DNA of 64,000 nt from an uncultured Tenacibaculum sp. Its GTDB lineage: Bacteria > Bacteroidota > Bacteroidia > Flavobacteriales > Flavobacteriaceae. Shown one piece after another: positions 39,608 through 49,154 of the stretch. The notes beneath the pieces are model-generated. The model saw nothing but the letters and a program-made list of their open reading frames with translations. It searched no databases and was not told where the DNA came from. The stretch is from positions 62,001 to 126,000 of the forward strand of contig CANNGJ010000001.1 in NCBI GenBank assembly GCA_947504185.1, in the 5' to 3' direction. The position numbers and the translations under genes are program-made. Positions within the stretch are counted from its first letter, which is position 1. Each line of letters opens with the position of its first letter.

Positions 39608-40566
39608 TATTTTGCCTTATTCACCAACCAAACTCCAAATAAAATTACGCCACCTGCCAACAACTGTATAACACTTAACTTCTCTCCGTCAACAATCCCC
39701 CAAACAACTGCTACAATTGGGATTAAATAGGTTACAGAAGATGCAAAGATCGGTGAAGAAATATGTACCAAATCATTAAAAATCACCTTAGCGATTGCGG
39801 TTCCTAAAATCGATAAAATAATTATATACAATAATGCTGGTTTGGTTTCTGAATTCAATTCAAACTCAGTAAAAAACCCTGTATAACCTAAGATTATCAA
39901 AACAGGAATAATTATTAATAAAAAATGGCCAACAGTAATGGTAAGTCCATCTAAGTCATGTAAGTGTTTCTTTATAATATTTACGTTAAATGCATAACCG
40001 ACTGAAGAGATAATTGGTAATAAAGCATACCAATAATTTTGATCAGGGTTTAAATCAGCTCCTTTAACAATTAAAACAAGTGTTCCTATTAAACCTACTA
40101 AAATTCCTGTAAACTGACTTTTCTTAAAAGTAAAACCAAATACTAAAGCTCCAATGATAAATGTATTAAATGGTGTTAGTGAATTTAAGATTGATGCTAT
40201 TGAACTATCAATACCTTTAATAGCATAAGCGAACAAAAAAGCAGGAAAAAAAGTTCCTACTAAAGCACTTACGAGGACATGTTTCCAATGTCTTTTTTTT
40301 ATTTTTTGTAGACTTTTATATCCAACGACAAGTATAAATATAGCAGCAAAAAAAGTTCGTAAAGCGGCTACTTGTATAGGTGATATACTTATCAATGCCT
40401 TTTTCATTAAAATAAAAGAGCTTCCCCAAACTAGCGAAAGCACTATTAAATACAACCATTTTCGTTGTTGAATACTCATTCTCAATCTATTTAAGTACAA
40501 AAGTCGGGTATTTCTATTTATAAATTTGATTTTATTAATAACTTTGCCAAATAACCCAATAAACAA
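39607..40566 (-). CDS. EamA/DMT family transporter
   Basis: 319 aa, ten TM pattern; LSLVWGSSFILMKKAL. Confidence 0.9.
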   Translation of the reverse strand: MFIGLFGKVINKIKFINRNTRLLYLNRLRMSIQQRKWLYLIVLSLVWGSSFILMKKALISISPIQVAALRTFFAAIFILVVGYKSLQKIKKRHWKHVLVSALVGTFFPAFLFAYAIKGIDSSIASILNSLTPFNTFIIGALVFGFTFKKSQFTGILVGLIGTLVLIVKGADLNPDQNYWYALLPIISSVGYAFNVNIIKKHLHDLDGLTITVGHFLLIIIPVLIILGYTGFFTEFELNSETKPALLYIIILSILGTAIAKVIFNDLVHISSPIFASSVTYLIPIVAVVWGIVDGEKLSVIQLLAGGVILFGVWLVNKAK

Positions 40567-40568
40567 AG

Positions 40569-41117
40569 ATGATGAAAATTCAAAAAATAATATTCGCTTT
40601 AACTTTTGTAAGTTTTTTAGCTGTTGGTTGTAAAAATGACGCTAAAAAAGAGGAGTCTACTAAAGAACAAAAAACAGCAGTTGCTGCAAATGCAAAAGAA
40701 CTTTCTTTAAACATTTCTGGAATGACTTGTGAGATAGGATGTGCTAAAAAAATTGCTTCAGATTTAAATAAAAAAGAAGGTGTTTTAGAAGCTAATGTTG
40801 TTTTTAAAGATAGCATTGCAACTATAAAATACGACTCTAACATTACAAATAAAGCAGATTTAATTGCTTTTGTTGAAGGTATTGGTAGCGGAGATATGTA
40901 CAAAGCTACTGAAGGAGCTAAAAAAGAATGTACTGCTAAAACAGATGCTGAAAAAGAAGCATGTGCTAAGAAAAAAAATTGCTCTAAAACTGACACTGAC
41001 AAGAAAGCTTGTGGAGACGATTGCAAAAAAGAATGTTGCACAAAAACAGATGCTGATAAAAAAGCATGTGCTGAAGATTGTGAAAAAGCTTGTTGTGCTG
41101 AAACAAAAAAAGCATAA
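40569..41117 (+). CDS. heavy-metal-associated (HMA) domain lipoprotein with Cys-rich C-terminal tail
   Basis: 182 aa; lipobox FLAVGCKN, GMTCEIGCAKKIASDL, repetitive Cys/Lys tail. Confidence 0.85.
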   Translation: MMKIQKIIFALTFVSFLAVGCKNDAKKEESTKEQKTAVAANAKELSLNISGMTCEIGCAKKIASDLNKKEGVLEANVVFKDSIATIKYDSNITNKADLIAFVEGIGSGDMYKATEGAKKECTAKTDAEKEACAKKKNCSKTDTDKKACGDDCKKECCTKTDADKKACAEDCEKACCAETKKA

Positions 41118-41137
41118 TTCACTATTAATATAAAAAT

Positions 41138-41165
41138 GAAGCTCCTTATTTAAGGAGCTTTTTTT
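41138..41165 (+). terminator. intrinsic terminator
   Basis: AAGCTCCTTA-TT-TAAGGAGCTTTTTTT. Confidence 0.75.
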
Positions 41166-41177
41166 ATGCGTTTATCC

Positions 41178-41185
41178 TATCTTTG
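41178..41185 (+). promoter_or_regulatory. -7 promoter element TATCTTTG for ctaA
   Basis: exact TAnnTTTG 17 bp upstream of ATG. Confidence 0.45.
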
Positions 41186-41202
41186 TAAAAACTTTTCTTC
41201 TG

Positions 41203-42228
41203 ATGAAAAAACACTTTCCTCTCATAGTAAAAATTGCATTAATTTCGGTTTATCTTATTTTTTTAGCAGGATCTGTAGTTCGTATGACAGGATCGGGAAT
41301 GGGGTGTCCTGATTGGCCAAAATGCTTTGGTTATTATATCCCTCCAACATCCGAAGAGCAAATTACTTGGCAACCAAATACTGAGTATGAAGAAGGAATG
41401 ATTATAGTTAAAGATGAAGCTTTATTTGTTGCTGAAAACGATTTAAAAACATCCGAAGAATTCAATTCTAATAATTGGACAAAATACACCAAACACAGCT
41501 ATGCTAAATTCAATAAATTTCATACTTGGACAGAATATATCAATCGATTAAGTTCTGCTTTAGCTGGAATTCCGTTTTTGTTTTTAATTTTTGTTTCTAC
41601 TAAGTTTTGGCGAGAAAAAAAGTTGATAACTCTCTTATCATTCGGAGCTTTCTTCTTAATGCTTTTTGAAGCTTGGTTAGGTAAAACAGTGGTTGATTCT
41701 AACTTAAAACCAACCATTATTACCATTCATATGGTAGCCGGTTTAGTTATTGTCGCTTTATTATTATGGTTATTATTTATAGTTTCAGATCATAAAAAAG
41801 CAGCTTATAAATTCAACTCATTGTTTAGTAAATTAGTCATTATATCGGCTGTTTTTTCGTTAATTCAAATTGCGATGGGTACCCAGGTTCGTCAATTTAT
41901 TGATGAACAGGTAAAATTATTTGGTTTCGACAACAAACAATTTAGCTTACTAAAACCTAATTTTAAATTCTATTTTCATCGCTCTTTTACTATAGCAATA
42001 GTATTAATTAACCTTGGTATATTCTATTTAAACCAAGTTAAGAATTTAGGATATAAACTAGTAAACTGGATTGTTTTCTTAATTTTTTTAGAAACGATTA
42101 CTGGTATTTCAATGTATTATGCTGAGTTCCCTTTAGGAACACAAGCGATACATTTACTTTCTGGAGCTATCTTATTTGGGCTGCAGTTTTATTTGTGGTT
42201 GCAGAGTAAAAAGACTGCAGTTACTTAA
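41203..42228 (+). CDS. ctaA: COX15/CtaA heme A synthase
   Basis: 341 aa; GSVVRMTGSGMGCPDWPKCFG, MGTQVRQFIDEQ. Confidence 0.93.
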   Translation: MKKHFPLIVKIALISVYLIFLAGSVVRMTGSGMGCPDWPKCFGYYIPPTSEEQITWQPNTEYEEGMIIVKDEALFVAENDLKTSEEFNSNNWTKYTKHSYAKFNKFHTWTEYINRLSSALAGIPFLFLIFVSTKFWREKKLITLLSFGAFFLMLFEAWLGKTVVDSNLKPTIITIHMVAGLVIVALLLWLLFIVSDHKKAAYKFNSLFSKLVIISAVFSLIQIAMGTQVRQFIDEQVKLFGFDNKQFSLLKPNFKFYFHRSFTIAIVLINLGIFYLNQVKNLGYKLVNWIVFLIFLETITGISMYYAEFPLGTQAIHLLSGAILFGLQFYLWLQSKKTAVT

Positions 42229-43447
42229 TTTCTTTTTCCATACAATAAAAAGGATGTTTTCTTTCTGGAAAACTTACACTTCCTCGCAAGTGGTAGTTTC
42301 TATTTTTATAAAATTCAACTACTTTATTATTACTACTATAAGCATCTAATCTTATAGAAGTGTAATAATTTTCTTTTCCAAAGTTTTCTGCAAAATCCAT
42401 CATTTTTTTAGCATAACCTTTTCTTTGATGTTTTGGAACGACAACAAGTCTATGTATAACCAAAATCTTAGAACTATTAAATTTCCAATTTATTGTTTGG
42501 TATTCAGTTTCTTGTTCTTCACTTATGTTAATTGCACCTATTATTTCCTTATTGTCTTTTAAAATAAAAAGAACCTCTTTTTTTAAATCCTCTTCAATTA
42601 TTGATTTTGTTGGGTAATTATTTGTCCATTGATAAATTCCTATTCTTTCTAATTCGGTCTTAGCTTCTAAATAAATTTGAAATAGTTTATCTAAATCAGA
42701 TAATTGTCCCTTTTCTATTCTTTGCTGATCTGTTTTTACCATTTCTGTTTCTATATCATAAATTATTAAACCTTCATTTTTAGTATCAAGTTGCGCCATT
42801 AATTGCCCTTTTTTATTCCATACTGCGCTTTTGCCAACAGTTAAAAAATTATCGCAAAAACCAATAGAATTGGACATTAAAATAGGTGTTTGAAATTCAT
42901 TTGAAATTCCTGAAAAGTGCTTGTAAGCTCTTTCAATTCCTTTTTTAGATTTTGCTACACTTGCAATATAAATGTCAGCTCCTTTTTGTTGAGTCTTTAA
43001 AAAGTGTTCCTTTTGTAGAGTTTCATAACAAATACCAACAGCAATTTTATTTTCTTCTATGTTTATATATGTTTGTTTAGTTCCGCTAGTAAAATATGGC
43101 AATTCATCAGAATGTAAGATTTGCTTAGAATAAGTAATTCTTTCTTTATTTGGTTGAAAAATGAGCATACTTATGTTTACCCCATCATCAGAATTTATAG
43201 GCATTCCAATACCAATAGTGATATTATTGTTGTTTGAAAGTTTCTGAAAAGGATTAAAAATAGTATCCTCTTTATTTGTTGCTAGTTCTTTAGCCAAACT
43301 TGGCTCATAACTTGTAATAGATAATTCTGGAAATATAATTAAGTTAGCTCCTAATTTAATTGCTCGTTCAATAATCTCTATATGGTTTTTAATATTCTCT
43401 TGAATATTTCCTTTCAAAGATTTTATTTGTGCGACACAAATTTTCAT
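42221..43447 (-). CDS. carbon-nitrogen hydrolase (nitrilase superfamily) fused to GNAT acetyltransferase
   Basis: 408 aa; N-terminal LIIFPELSITSYEP, VGICYETLQKEHF; C-terminal VHRLVVVPKHQRKGYAKKMMDFAENFG. Confidence 0.88.
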   Translation of the reverse strand: MKICVAQIKSLKGNIQENIKNHIEIIERAIKLGANLIIFPELSITSYEPSLAKELATNKEDTIFNPFQKLSNNNNITIGIGMPINSDDGVNISMLIFQPNKERITYSKQILHSDELPYFTSGTKQTYINIEENKIAVGICYETLQKEHFLKTQQKGADIYIASVAKSKKGIERAYKHFSGISNEFQTPILMSNSIGFCDNFLTVGKSAVWNKKGQLMAQLDTKNEGLIIYDIETEMVKTDQQRIEKGQLSDLDKLFQIYLEAKTELERIGIYQWTNNYPTKSIIEEDLKKEVLFILKDNKEIIGAINISEEQETEYQTINWKFNSSKILVIHRLVVVPKHQRKGYAKKMMDFAENFGKENYYTSIRLDAYSSNNKVVEFYKNRNYHLRGSVSFPERKHPFYCMEKEIK

Positions 43448-43456
43448 AATGTGATT

Positions 43457-44008
43457 TTAATTATTCCACTCCAAAGTTTCCATCATTTGAATCATATCTT
43501 TTTTAATGTATTCAACTGCTGGTAAAATAGAATCATAATTAGGTTTGGTGTAAAAAAACAATGAACCTTTTAAAAAATGCTTAGAACTATCGGTAACATG
43601 AAACTGTATTTGTGAAGCTGCATTACCAGATATCTCACACATTTTTCCATATACTTTTCTGTCATCATTTTTAAAATCTCTCCATGAAATATGATCCGCT
43701 TTTACGGTATGTTCTAGTACTAATTTCTCTGCCTCAATTAACAACTCACGTAAATTATTGTTTATAGGTCGATACGTAATATCAACCGAAGCTTTTAATT
43801 TAGGGTACTGAATTTTTAACCAGTTTTTTGGTAAGCTTTTTATCGATGTGTTTTTAGCAACATCAAAACGATAGGGTCTGCTTTCATTTAACTTATTATA
43901 CCCTAACTCTGGATATTCTAAACTTAAATATCCTTTTGGTTTTGGTAAGGTTTCTTCACCACAACTTATTAATAACATTGCTGATATCAGCAATAAAAAT
44001 TTACGCAT
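43457..44008 (-). CDS. gldD: gliding motility lipoprotein GldD
   Basis: 183 aa; lipobox, PKPKGYLSLEYPE; adjacent to gldE. Confidence 0.9.
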   Translation of the reverse strand: MRKFLLLISAMLLISCGEETLPKPKGYLSLEYPELGYNKLNESRPYRFDVAKNTSIKSLPKNWLKIQYPKLKASVDITYRPINNNLRELLIEAEKLVLEHTVKADHISWRDFKNDDRKVYGKMCEISGNAASQIQFHVTDSSKHFLKGSLFFYTKPNYDSILPAVEYIKKDMIQMMETLEWNN

Positions 44009-45302
44009 TTCGTGTTGCTTTTACTTGTTTTATACGCTTTTTATCTAACGCTTCAATAATAAACGTATAATTACTAAAGTTTATTTTCTCTCCTTTTTTC
44101 GGAAACTTCCCCGATACTTCTAAAATAAAACCAGCTAAGGTTTCACTTTCTCCTTTAGCATCTTCAAATTTCTCTTCGTCGTCATCTTCTAAAACACGAC
44201 AAAAATCTTTAATTGTTATTTTTCCTTCAAAAATATAATTGTTTTCATCTAGCTTAGAATAGGTTAAATCATCATCATCAAACTCATCATTTATATCGCC
44301 TACAATTTCTTCAATAACATCCTCTAAAGTTACAATTCCGCTTGTCCCACCATATTCATCAACCACAATTGCCAAGTGCTTTTTCTTTTCCTGAAATTCA
44401 CTTAACAAATCATCTAACTTTTTGTTTTCAGGTACAAAAAATGGTTCTCTTAATAAGTTTTGCCATTTATATGTTTTCTTACCCAAATGCTCTAATAAAT
44501 CTTTCGCATATAAAACACCAATGATATTATCGATATTTTCATGATATACAGGGTTTCTAGAATATCCGTTTTTAAGAATTGTTTTTAAAACCTCATCGTA
44601 ATTTGTACCATCTGCTATCGCACAAACATCTGTTCGAGGTTTCATGATTTGCACTGTTTCGGTATTTCCGAAATTTACAATTCCTTCTAAAATTTTTTGC
44701 TCTTCTTTAGTTGTAGCATTCTCAGAAGTAAGCTCTAAAGCTTGTGATAAACGCTCTACTGATAAATTACCGTTTTTACTCCCTAATCTGTTTTCAACAA
44801 CACTTGTTAGTTTAATTAACGGAGTACTTAGCGGTGTTAAAATTGTATTTAAAACCTGAATTGGTTTTGCCATAAGACCAGCAAACTGAACCGGTTTTCT
44901 GCTAGCGTATACTTTTGGTAACACTTCACCAAATAATAGAATTAAAAAAGTAACAACAACAACTTCAACAAAGAATTTCACCCCACCCGATAACCCTTTA
45001 AAAAACACTTCCCCTAATGAAGCAAAAAGTAATACAATAAGAATATTAATAAAGTTATTTGTGATTAAAATAGTACCTAATAATTTCTTCGGACTTTCAA
45101 GAAGCTTAACAACTGTACTCTTACCCTTTGATGCTGATGAAAGTTCATCTAGCTTTGTTTGTGATATCGAAAAAAAAGCAACTTCGGTTCCTGAAACCAA
45201 TGCAGAACATATTAATAACACAAGCAGTAGTATGCAATTAGCACTTGTTATCCAATCTATACTTGATATTAAAAAAAATAATGGTTCGGGTTCTGGATCC
45301 AA
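44001..45302 (-). CDS. gldE: gliding motility-associated CNNM/CBS-domain protein GldE
   Basis: 433 aa; DUF21 TMs, CBS pair, VDEYGGTSGIVTLEDVIEEIVGDINDE, CorC-like C-terminus. Confidence 0.9.
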   Translation of the reverse strand: MDPEPEPLFFLISSIDWITSANCILLLVLLICSALVSGTEVAFFSISQTKLDELSSASKGKSTVVKLLESPKKLLGTILITNNFINILIVLLFASLGEVFFKGLSGGVKFFVEVVVVTFLILLFGEVLPKVYASRKPVQFAGLMAKPIQVLNTILTPLSTPLIKLTSVVENRLGSKNGNLSVERLSQALELTSENATTKEEQKILEGIVNFGNTETVQIMKPRTDVCAIADGTNYDEVLKTILKNGYSRNPVYHENIDNIIGVLYAKDLLEHLGKKTYKWQNLLREPFFVPENKKLDDLLSEFQEKKKHLAIVVDEYGGTSGIVTLEDVIEEIVGDINDEFDDDDLTYSKLDENNYIFEGKITIKDFCRVLEDDDEEKFEDAKGESETLAGFILEVSGKFPKKGEKINFSNYTFIIEALDKKRIKQVKATRNA

Positions 45303-45321
45303 TTTTTAAAATTTAATTAAA

Positions 45322-45759
45322 CTAAAATGGTAAATCATCATCCTCTTTTGGAGCAATATTTGGCGCTGCTGTATTCGGACTTTCCTGAACAGGATTTGTA
45401 CTAGAAGGTGCCTGATTCAATTCTTTTTTGGTTGATAAAAACGTCATTTCTTGTACCTGTATTTCGGTAGTATAACGTTTTTGACCATCCACCTCGTATT
45501 GACGGGTTTTAATTCTTCCTTCGCAATACACCTTATCTCCTTTCACTAAGTACTTTTCACAAATTTCAGCCAGTTTATTACGCACTACAATATTATGCCA
45601 TTCTACATTGGTAACCTTTTCTCCTGTTTGACGATTCGTATACGTTTCGTTTGTAGCTATAGGAAAACGCCCAACAGAGTTACCTCCTTCAAAATAATGC
45701 ATTTTCACCTCATCACCCAGATGCCCTATTAAAATAACTTTGTTAATCGTTCCTGCCAT
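45322..45759 (-). CDS. ssb: single-stranded DNA-binding protein
   Basis: 145 aa; MAGTINKVILIGHLGDEVKMHYFEGGNSVGRFPIATNE, acidic tail DDDLPF. Confidence 0.95.
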   Translation of the reverse strand: MAGTINKVILIGHLGDEVKMHYFEGGNSVGRFPIATNETYTNRQTGEKVTNVEWHNIVVRNKLAEICEKYLVKGDKVYCEGRIKTRQYEVDGQKRYTTEIQVQEMTFLSTKKELNQAPSSTNPVQESPNTAAPNIAPKEDDDLPF

Positions 45760-45796
45760 AGCTTATTGAATTTGTATTGAATCAAATATACAAAAT

Positions 45797-46843
45797 TTAG
45801 GAATTCGTGTTTAAAAATTGATTCAAAAAATTATCTATTAAAGTAGGTACTGGATATTGTTTAACATCTTTCCAAGAAATTGTTTTTGTAGCAGTTTTAG
45901 AAGTTTTTACAATCCAAAACTTAGTATATAAATGTTGATGAGAAAGTTTATGAACAACATCTTTAGTATTGAATAAAGACAAAGTTGTTTCACTAGGAAA
46001 AAGATTTACAAAATCTTCCTTAGTAACTAATTCTCCTTCTGAAATTGGTTGTTGAGTTTCAATTAACGGGAATTGATATAACCCTTGCCAAATTCCTTTA
46101 CCAATTCTTTCTTCTAGTATTGTTTGTTTATCATCAGTAACAACTACTAAAAAATTAAAATATCTTTTCTTGATTTTTATTTTTTTCTCTTTAACAGGAA
46201 GTTCTTTTATCAGCTTCTTTTCTAAAGCGACGCAACTATCTGCAAACGGACAAGTATCACACAACGGGTTCTGAGGTTTGCAATGCAATGCACCAAAATC
46301 CATAATTGCTTGATTATAGGTTCCTGGTTGAGAACTATCAATTAATGTTTGTGCTAACTCTTTAAACTCTTTAACACCTTGCGTTGAATTAATCGGAGTT
46401 TTAATTCCGAAATAACGCGATAATACTCGGTATACATTTCCATCTACTACAGCAACAGGCTCATCAAAACAAACCGAGGCAATCGCCGAGGCTGTATAAT
46501 CACCAATCCCTTTTAATTTTAATAACTCTTTATAGTTGTTAGGAAAAACTCCATTAAGCTCATCAGCTACATATTTAGCGGTAAAATGTAGATTTCTCGC
46601 TCGGGAATAATAACCTAGACCTTGCCACAATTTTAACACAGTACTTTCATCAGATTTTGCCAAATCAAACACCGTTTTATAAGCTTCTGTAAACTTGATA
46701 AAATAAGGTAAACCTTGCGCTACACGTGTTTGTTGTAACATAATTTCGCTTAACCAAACCAAGTAAGGGTCTTTAGTTTTACGCCAAGGCAAATCTCTTT
46801 TATTATTTAAATACCAGTAAATTAGTTGGTTAGCAAAAATCAT
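45797..46843 (-). CDS. mutY: A/G-specific adenine glycosylase
   Basis: 348 aa; WLSEIMLQQTRV, LKGIGDYTASAIASVCF, Cys cluster CDTCPFADSC. Confidence 0.95.
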   Translation of the reverse strand: MIFANQLIYWYLNNKRDLPWRKTKDPYLVWLSEIMLQQTRVAQGLPYFIKFTEAYKTVFDLAKSDESTVLKLWQGLGYYSRARNLHFTAKYVADELNGVFPNNYKELLKLKGIGDYTASAIASVCFDEPVAVVDGNVYRVLSRYFGIKTPINSTQGVKEFKELAQTLIDSSQPGTYNQAIMDFGALHCKPQNPLCDTCPFADSCVALEKKLIKELPVKEKKIKIKKRYFNFLVVVTDDKQTILEERIGKGIWQGLYQFPLIETQQPISEGELVTKEDFVNLFPSETTLSLFNTKDVVHKLSHQHLYTKFWIVKTSKTATKTISWKDVKQYPVPTLIDNFLNQFLNTNS

Positions 46844-46925
46844 TTATGTAAATTGAGCTAGCGAAAATACTGCATTTTATTTAGATATTTTTATTCTTAT
46901 TATTTTCGGAATAGATTAATTATCA

Positions 46926-46933
46926 TATATTTG
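46926..46933 (+). promoter_or_regulatory. -7 promoter element TATATTTG for the HU gene
   Basis: exact TAnnTTTG 39 bp upstream of ATG. Confidence 0.55.
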
Positions 46934-46972
46934 CACCCTCATTTTTAAAAATAAATTCAAAATATATATAGA

Positions 46973-47263
46973 ATGACAAAAGCAGATATCGTATCTAAGA
47001 TTTCAGATAAGAGCGGAATTGAAAAAGCAGATGTTTTAGCAACAGTTGAAGCATTTATGGACGAGGTGAAAGATGCATTAGAGAGTGGAGATAATGTATA
47101 TTTAAGAGGTTTTGGTAGCTTTATTATCAAAACTAGAGCAGAAAAAACTGGTAGAAACATTTCTAAAAACACTACCATTAAAATACCTGCACACAACATC
47201 CCAGCTTTTAAACCTTCGAAGGTTTTTACAGAAGGTGTTAAAACAAAAGTATCTGTAAAGTAA
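46973..47263 (+). CDS. HU family DNA-binding protein
   Basis: 96 aa; MTKADIVSKISDKSGIEKADVLATVEAFMDEVKDALESGDNVYLRGFGSFIIKTR. Confidence 0.95.
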   Translation: MTKADIVSKISDKSGIEKADVLATVEAFMDEVKDALESGDNVYLRGFGSFIIKTRAEKTGRNISKNTTIKIPAHNIPAFKPSKVFTEGVKTKVSVK

Positions 47264-47318
47264 TTAAAGTATTAACCAAAAATCTTTACCAAAAAAGATT
47301 TTATAAAACATTTTAACT

Positions 47319-47408
47319 ATGCCAAGTGGTAAGAAAAGAAAGAGAGCAAAGATCTCTACGCACAAAAGAAAGAAAAGAGCAAGAGCAAATCGCCATAAGA
47401 AAAAGTAA
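47319..47408 (+). CDS. 29-aa very basic small protein
   Basis: MPSGKKRKRAKISTHKRKKRARANRHKKK, ATG..TAA; not in the ORF track because of length; resembles short conserved basic proteins found between HU and rng in Bacteroidetes. Confidence 0.75.
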   Translation: MPSGKKRKRAKISTHKRKKRARANRHKKK

Positions 47409-47426
47409 GCTAACGCTTACTTTTTC
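47399..47426 (+). terminator. intrinsic terminator/attenuator overlapping the stop of the small basic protein
   Basis: AAAAAGTAAGC-TAAC-GCTTACTTTTT. Confidence 0.65.
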
Positions 47427-47553
47427 GTTGCTTTTATAGCACACGTTCATTGAAATTAAGGTTTGAACACCTTAAAACGGTATAAAAATTATACCTGTTT
47501 ACAAATTTAACCCGTCCTCGTAAATTTTACGTTGGCACAAAACCATATTCAGA

Positions 47554-49098
47554 ATGAAAACAGAATTAATAATTCGTTCAAATTCTTCTGATATTGATTT
47601 CGCCTTACTAAGAGATGGTAGACTTATTGAGTTAAATAAAGAAACAAGCGACAACAAATTTTCGGTCGGAGATATTTTTCTAGCTAAGATAGGAAAAGTA
47701 ATGACTGGCTTAAATGCCGCTTTTGTAAATGTTGGATATCCTAAAGATGGTTTTTTACACTATCATGATTTAGGACCACAAGTACAATCTTTAAACAAAT
47801 TCATTAAGAAAGTAAGCACAGGTAATTATAAAGAATTCACTTTAAAAAATTTCCGTTCTGAGAATGATATTAATAAGGACGGAAAAATTAACGATGTACT
47901 AAAATCAGGTCAAAATTTATTAGTACAAATTGTAAAAGAACCTATATCTACCAAAGGTCCGCGTATTAGCTCGGAACTATCAATAGCTGGTAGATTTTTA
48001 GTTTTAGTTCCTTTTTCGAACAGAGTATCGGTATCGCAAAAAATTGCAGATCCGAAAGAAAAAGAACGATTAAAAAAATTAGCAAAAAGCATTAAACCAA
48101 AAGGGTTTGGGCTTATTTTACGTACTGTTGCCGAAGGAAAAAAGGTAGCAGAACTAGATAAAGATTTACAAAACTCATTAGATCGTTGGGAAACATTATG
48201 CAACAGTATTGCAAACCAAAATACCCCAACAAAAATATTAGGTGAGTTAAACAGAGCATCTTCAATTTTAAGAGATGTGATGAACGATTCTTTTACAAGC
48301 ATTATAACAAACGATGAAACTTTGAAAGTAGAAATTAAAGATTATTTACAAGAGATATATCCTGAAAAGGAAAACATTGTAAAGCTGCATAAATCTGACA
48401 CTCCTATTTTTGAAAAATACGGTATTGAACGTCAGATAAAAACATCGTTTGGTAAAACAGTTTCTATGAGCAAAGGTGCATATTTAGTTATTGAGCACAC
48501 CGAAGCATTACATGTTATAGATGTTAACAGTGGTAATCGCTCTAACAAGGCTTTAAGCCAAGAAGAAACTGCATTAGAAGTCAATTTAATAGCCGCTACA
48601 GAAGTAGCTCGTCAATTACAATTACGAGATATGGGTGGTATTATAGTGGTTGACTTTATTGATATGAAAACTTCTGAAAACAGACAAAAATTATATCAAC
48701 ATTTAAAAGACGCCATGTCTTTAGATCGTACTAAGCATAAAATTTTACCTCCGAGTAAATTTGGTTTAGTACAAATAACAAGACAACGTGTACGACCTGA
48801 GTTAGAAATAAAAACACGTGAACCAAACCCTAATAAAAACGGAGAGGTTGAAGCACCAATTATTTTAATAGATAAAATAGAGGCTGAATTAGAACGCCTT
48901 ATTAACAACGATAAAAACTATAAAGAGATTACATTAAATGTACATCCTTTTATCGCTGCCTATTTAACTAAAGGTGTAAACTCAATTCGTTTTAAATGGT
49001 TTGTACAACACAAAAAGTGGATTAAAATATTACCTAGAGATGCTTACCAATACTTACAATATAAATTCTTTTTAAAAAAGAAGAAAACAGTTAAGTAG
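47554..49098 (+). CDS. rng: ribonuclease E/G family protein
   Basis: 514 aa; S1-like IGKVMTGLNAAFVNVGYPKDGFLHYHDLG, VIDVNSGNRSNKA, DMGGIIVVDFIDM. Confidence 0.94.
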   Translation: MKTELIIRSNSSDIDFALLRDGRLIELNKETSDNKFSVGDIFLAKIGKVMTGLNAAFVNVGYPKDGFLHYHDLGPQVQSLNKFIKKVSTGNYKEFTLKNFRSENDINKDGKINDVLKSGQNLLVQIVKEPISTKGPRISSELSIAGRFLVLVPFSNRVSVSQKIADPKEKERLKKLAKSIKPKGFGLILRTVAEGKKVAELDKDLQNSLDRWETLCNSIANQNTPTKILGELNRASSILRDVMNDSFTSIITNDETLKVEIKDYLQEIYPEKENIVKLHKSDTPIFEKYGIERQIKTSFGKTVSMSKGAYLVIEHTEALHVIDVNSGNRSNKALSQEETALEVNLIAATEVARQLQLRDMGGIIVVDFIDMKTSENRQKLYQHLKDAMSLDRTKHKILPPSKFGLVQITRQRVRPELEIKTREPNPNKNGEVEAPIILIDKIEAELERLINNDKNYKEITLNVHPFIAAYLTKGVNSIRFKWFVQHKKWIKILPRDAYQYLQYKFFLKKKKTVK

Positions 49099-49117
49099 GG
49101 CAATCTTATTATGAAAT

Positions 49118-49150
49118 AAAAAACCCGTATCAAATGATACGGGTTTTTTT
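49118..49150. terminator. bidirectional intrinsic terminator
   Basis: AAAAAACCCGTATCA-AA-TGATACGGGTTTTTTT. Confidence 0.8.
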
Positions 49151-49154
49151 ATAC

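Noticed and set aside
40580-41133. 180-aa minus-strand ORF and 89-aa plus-strand ORF over the HMA/Cys-rich gene
   Set aside because: Both are alternative frames of a repetitive Lys/Cys-coding sequence; the plus-strand frame with lipobox and HMA motif explains the DNA.
47910-48302. 130-aa minus-strand ORF inside rng
   Set aside because: Antisense to conserved RNase E/G motifs.
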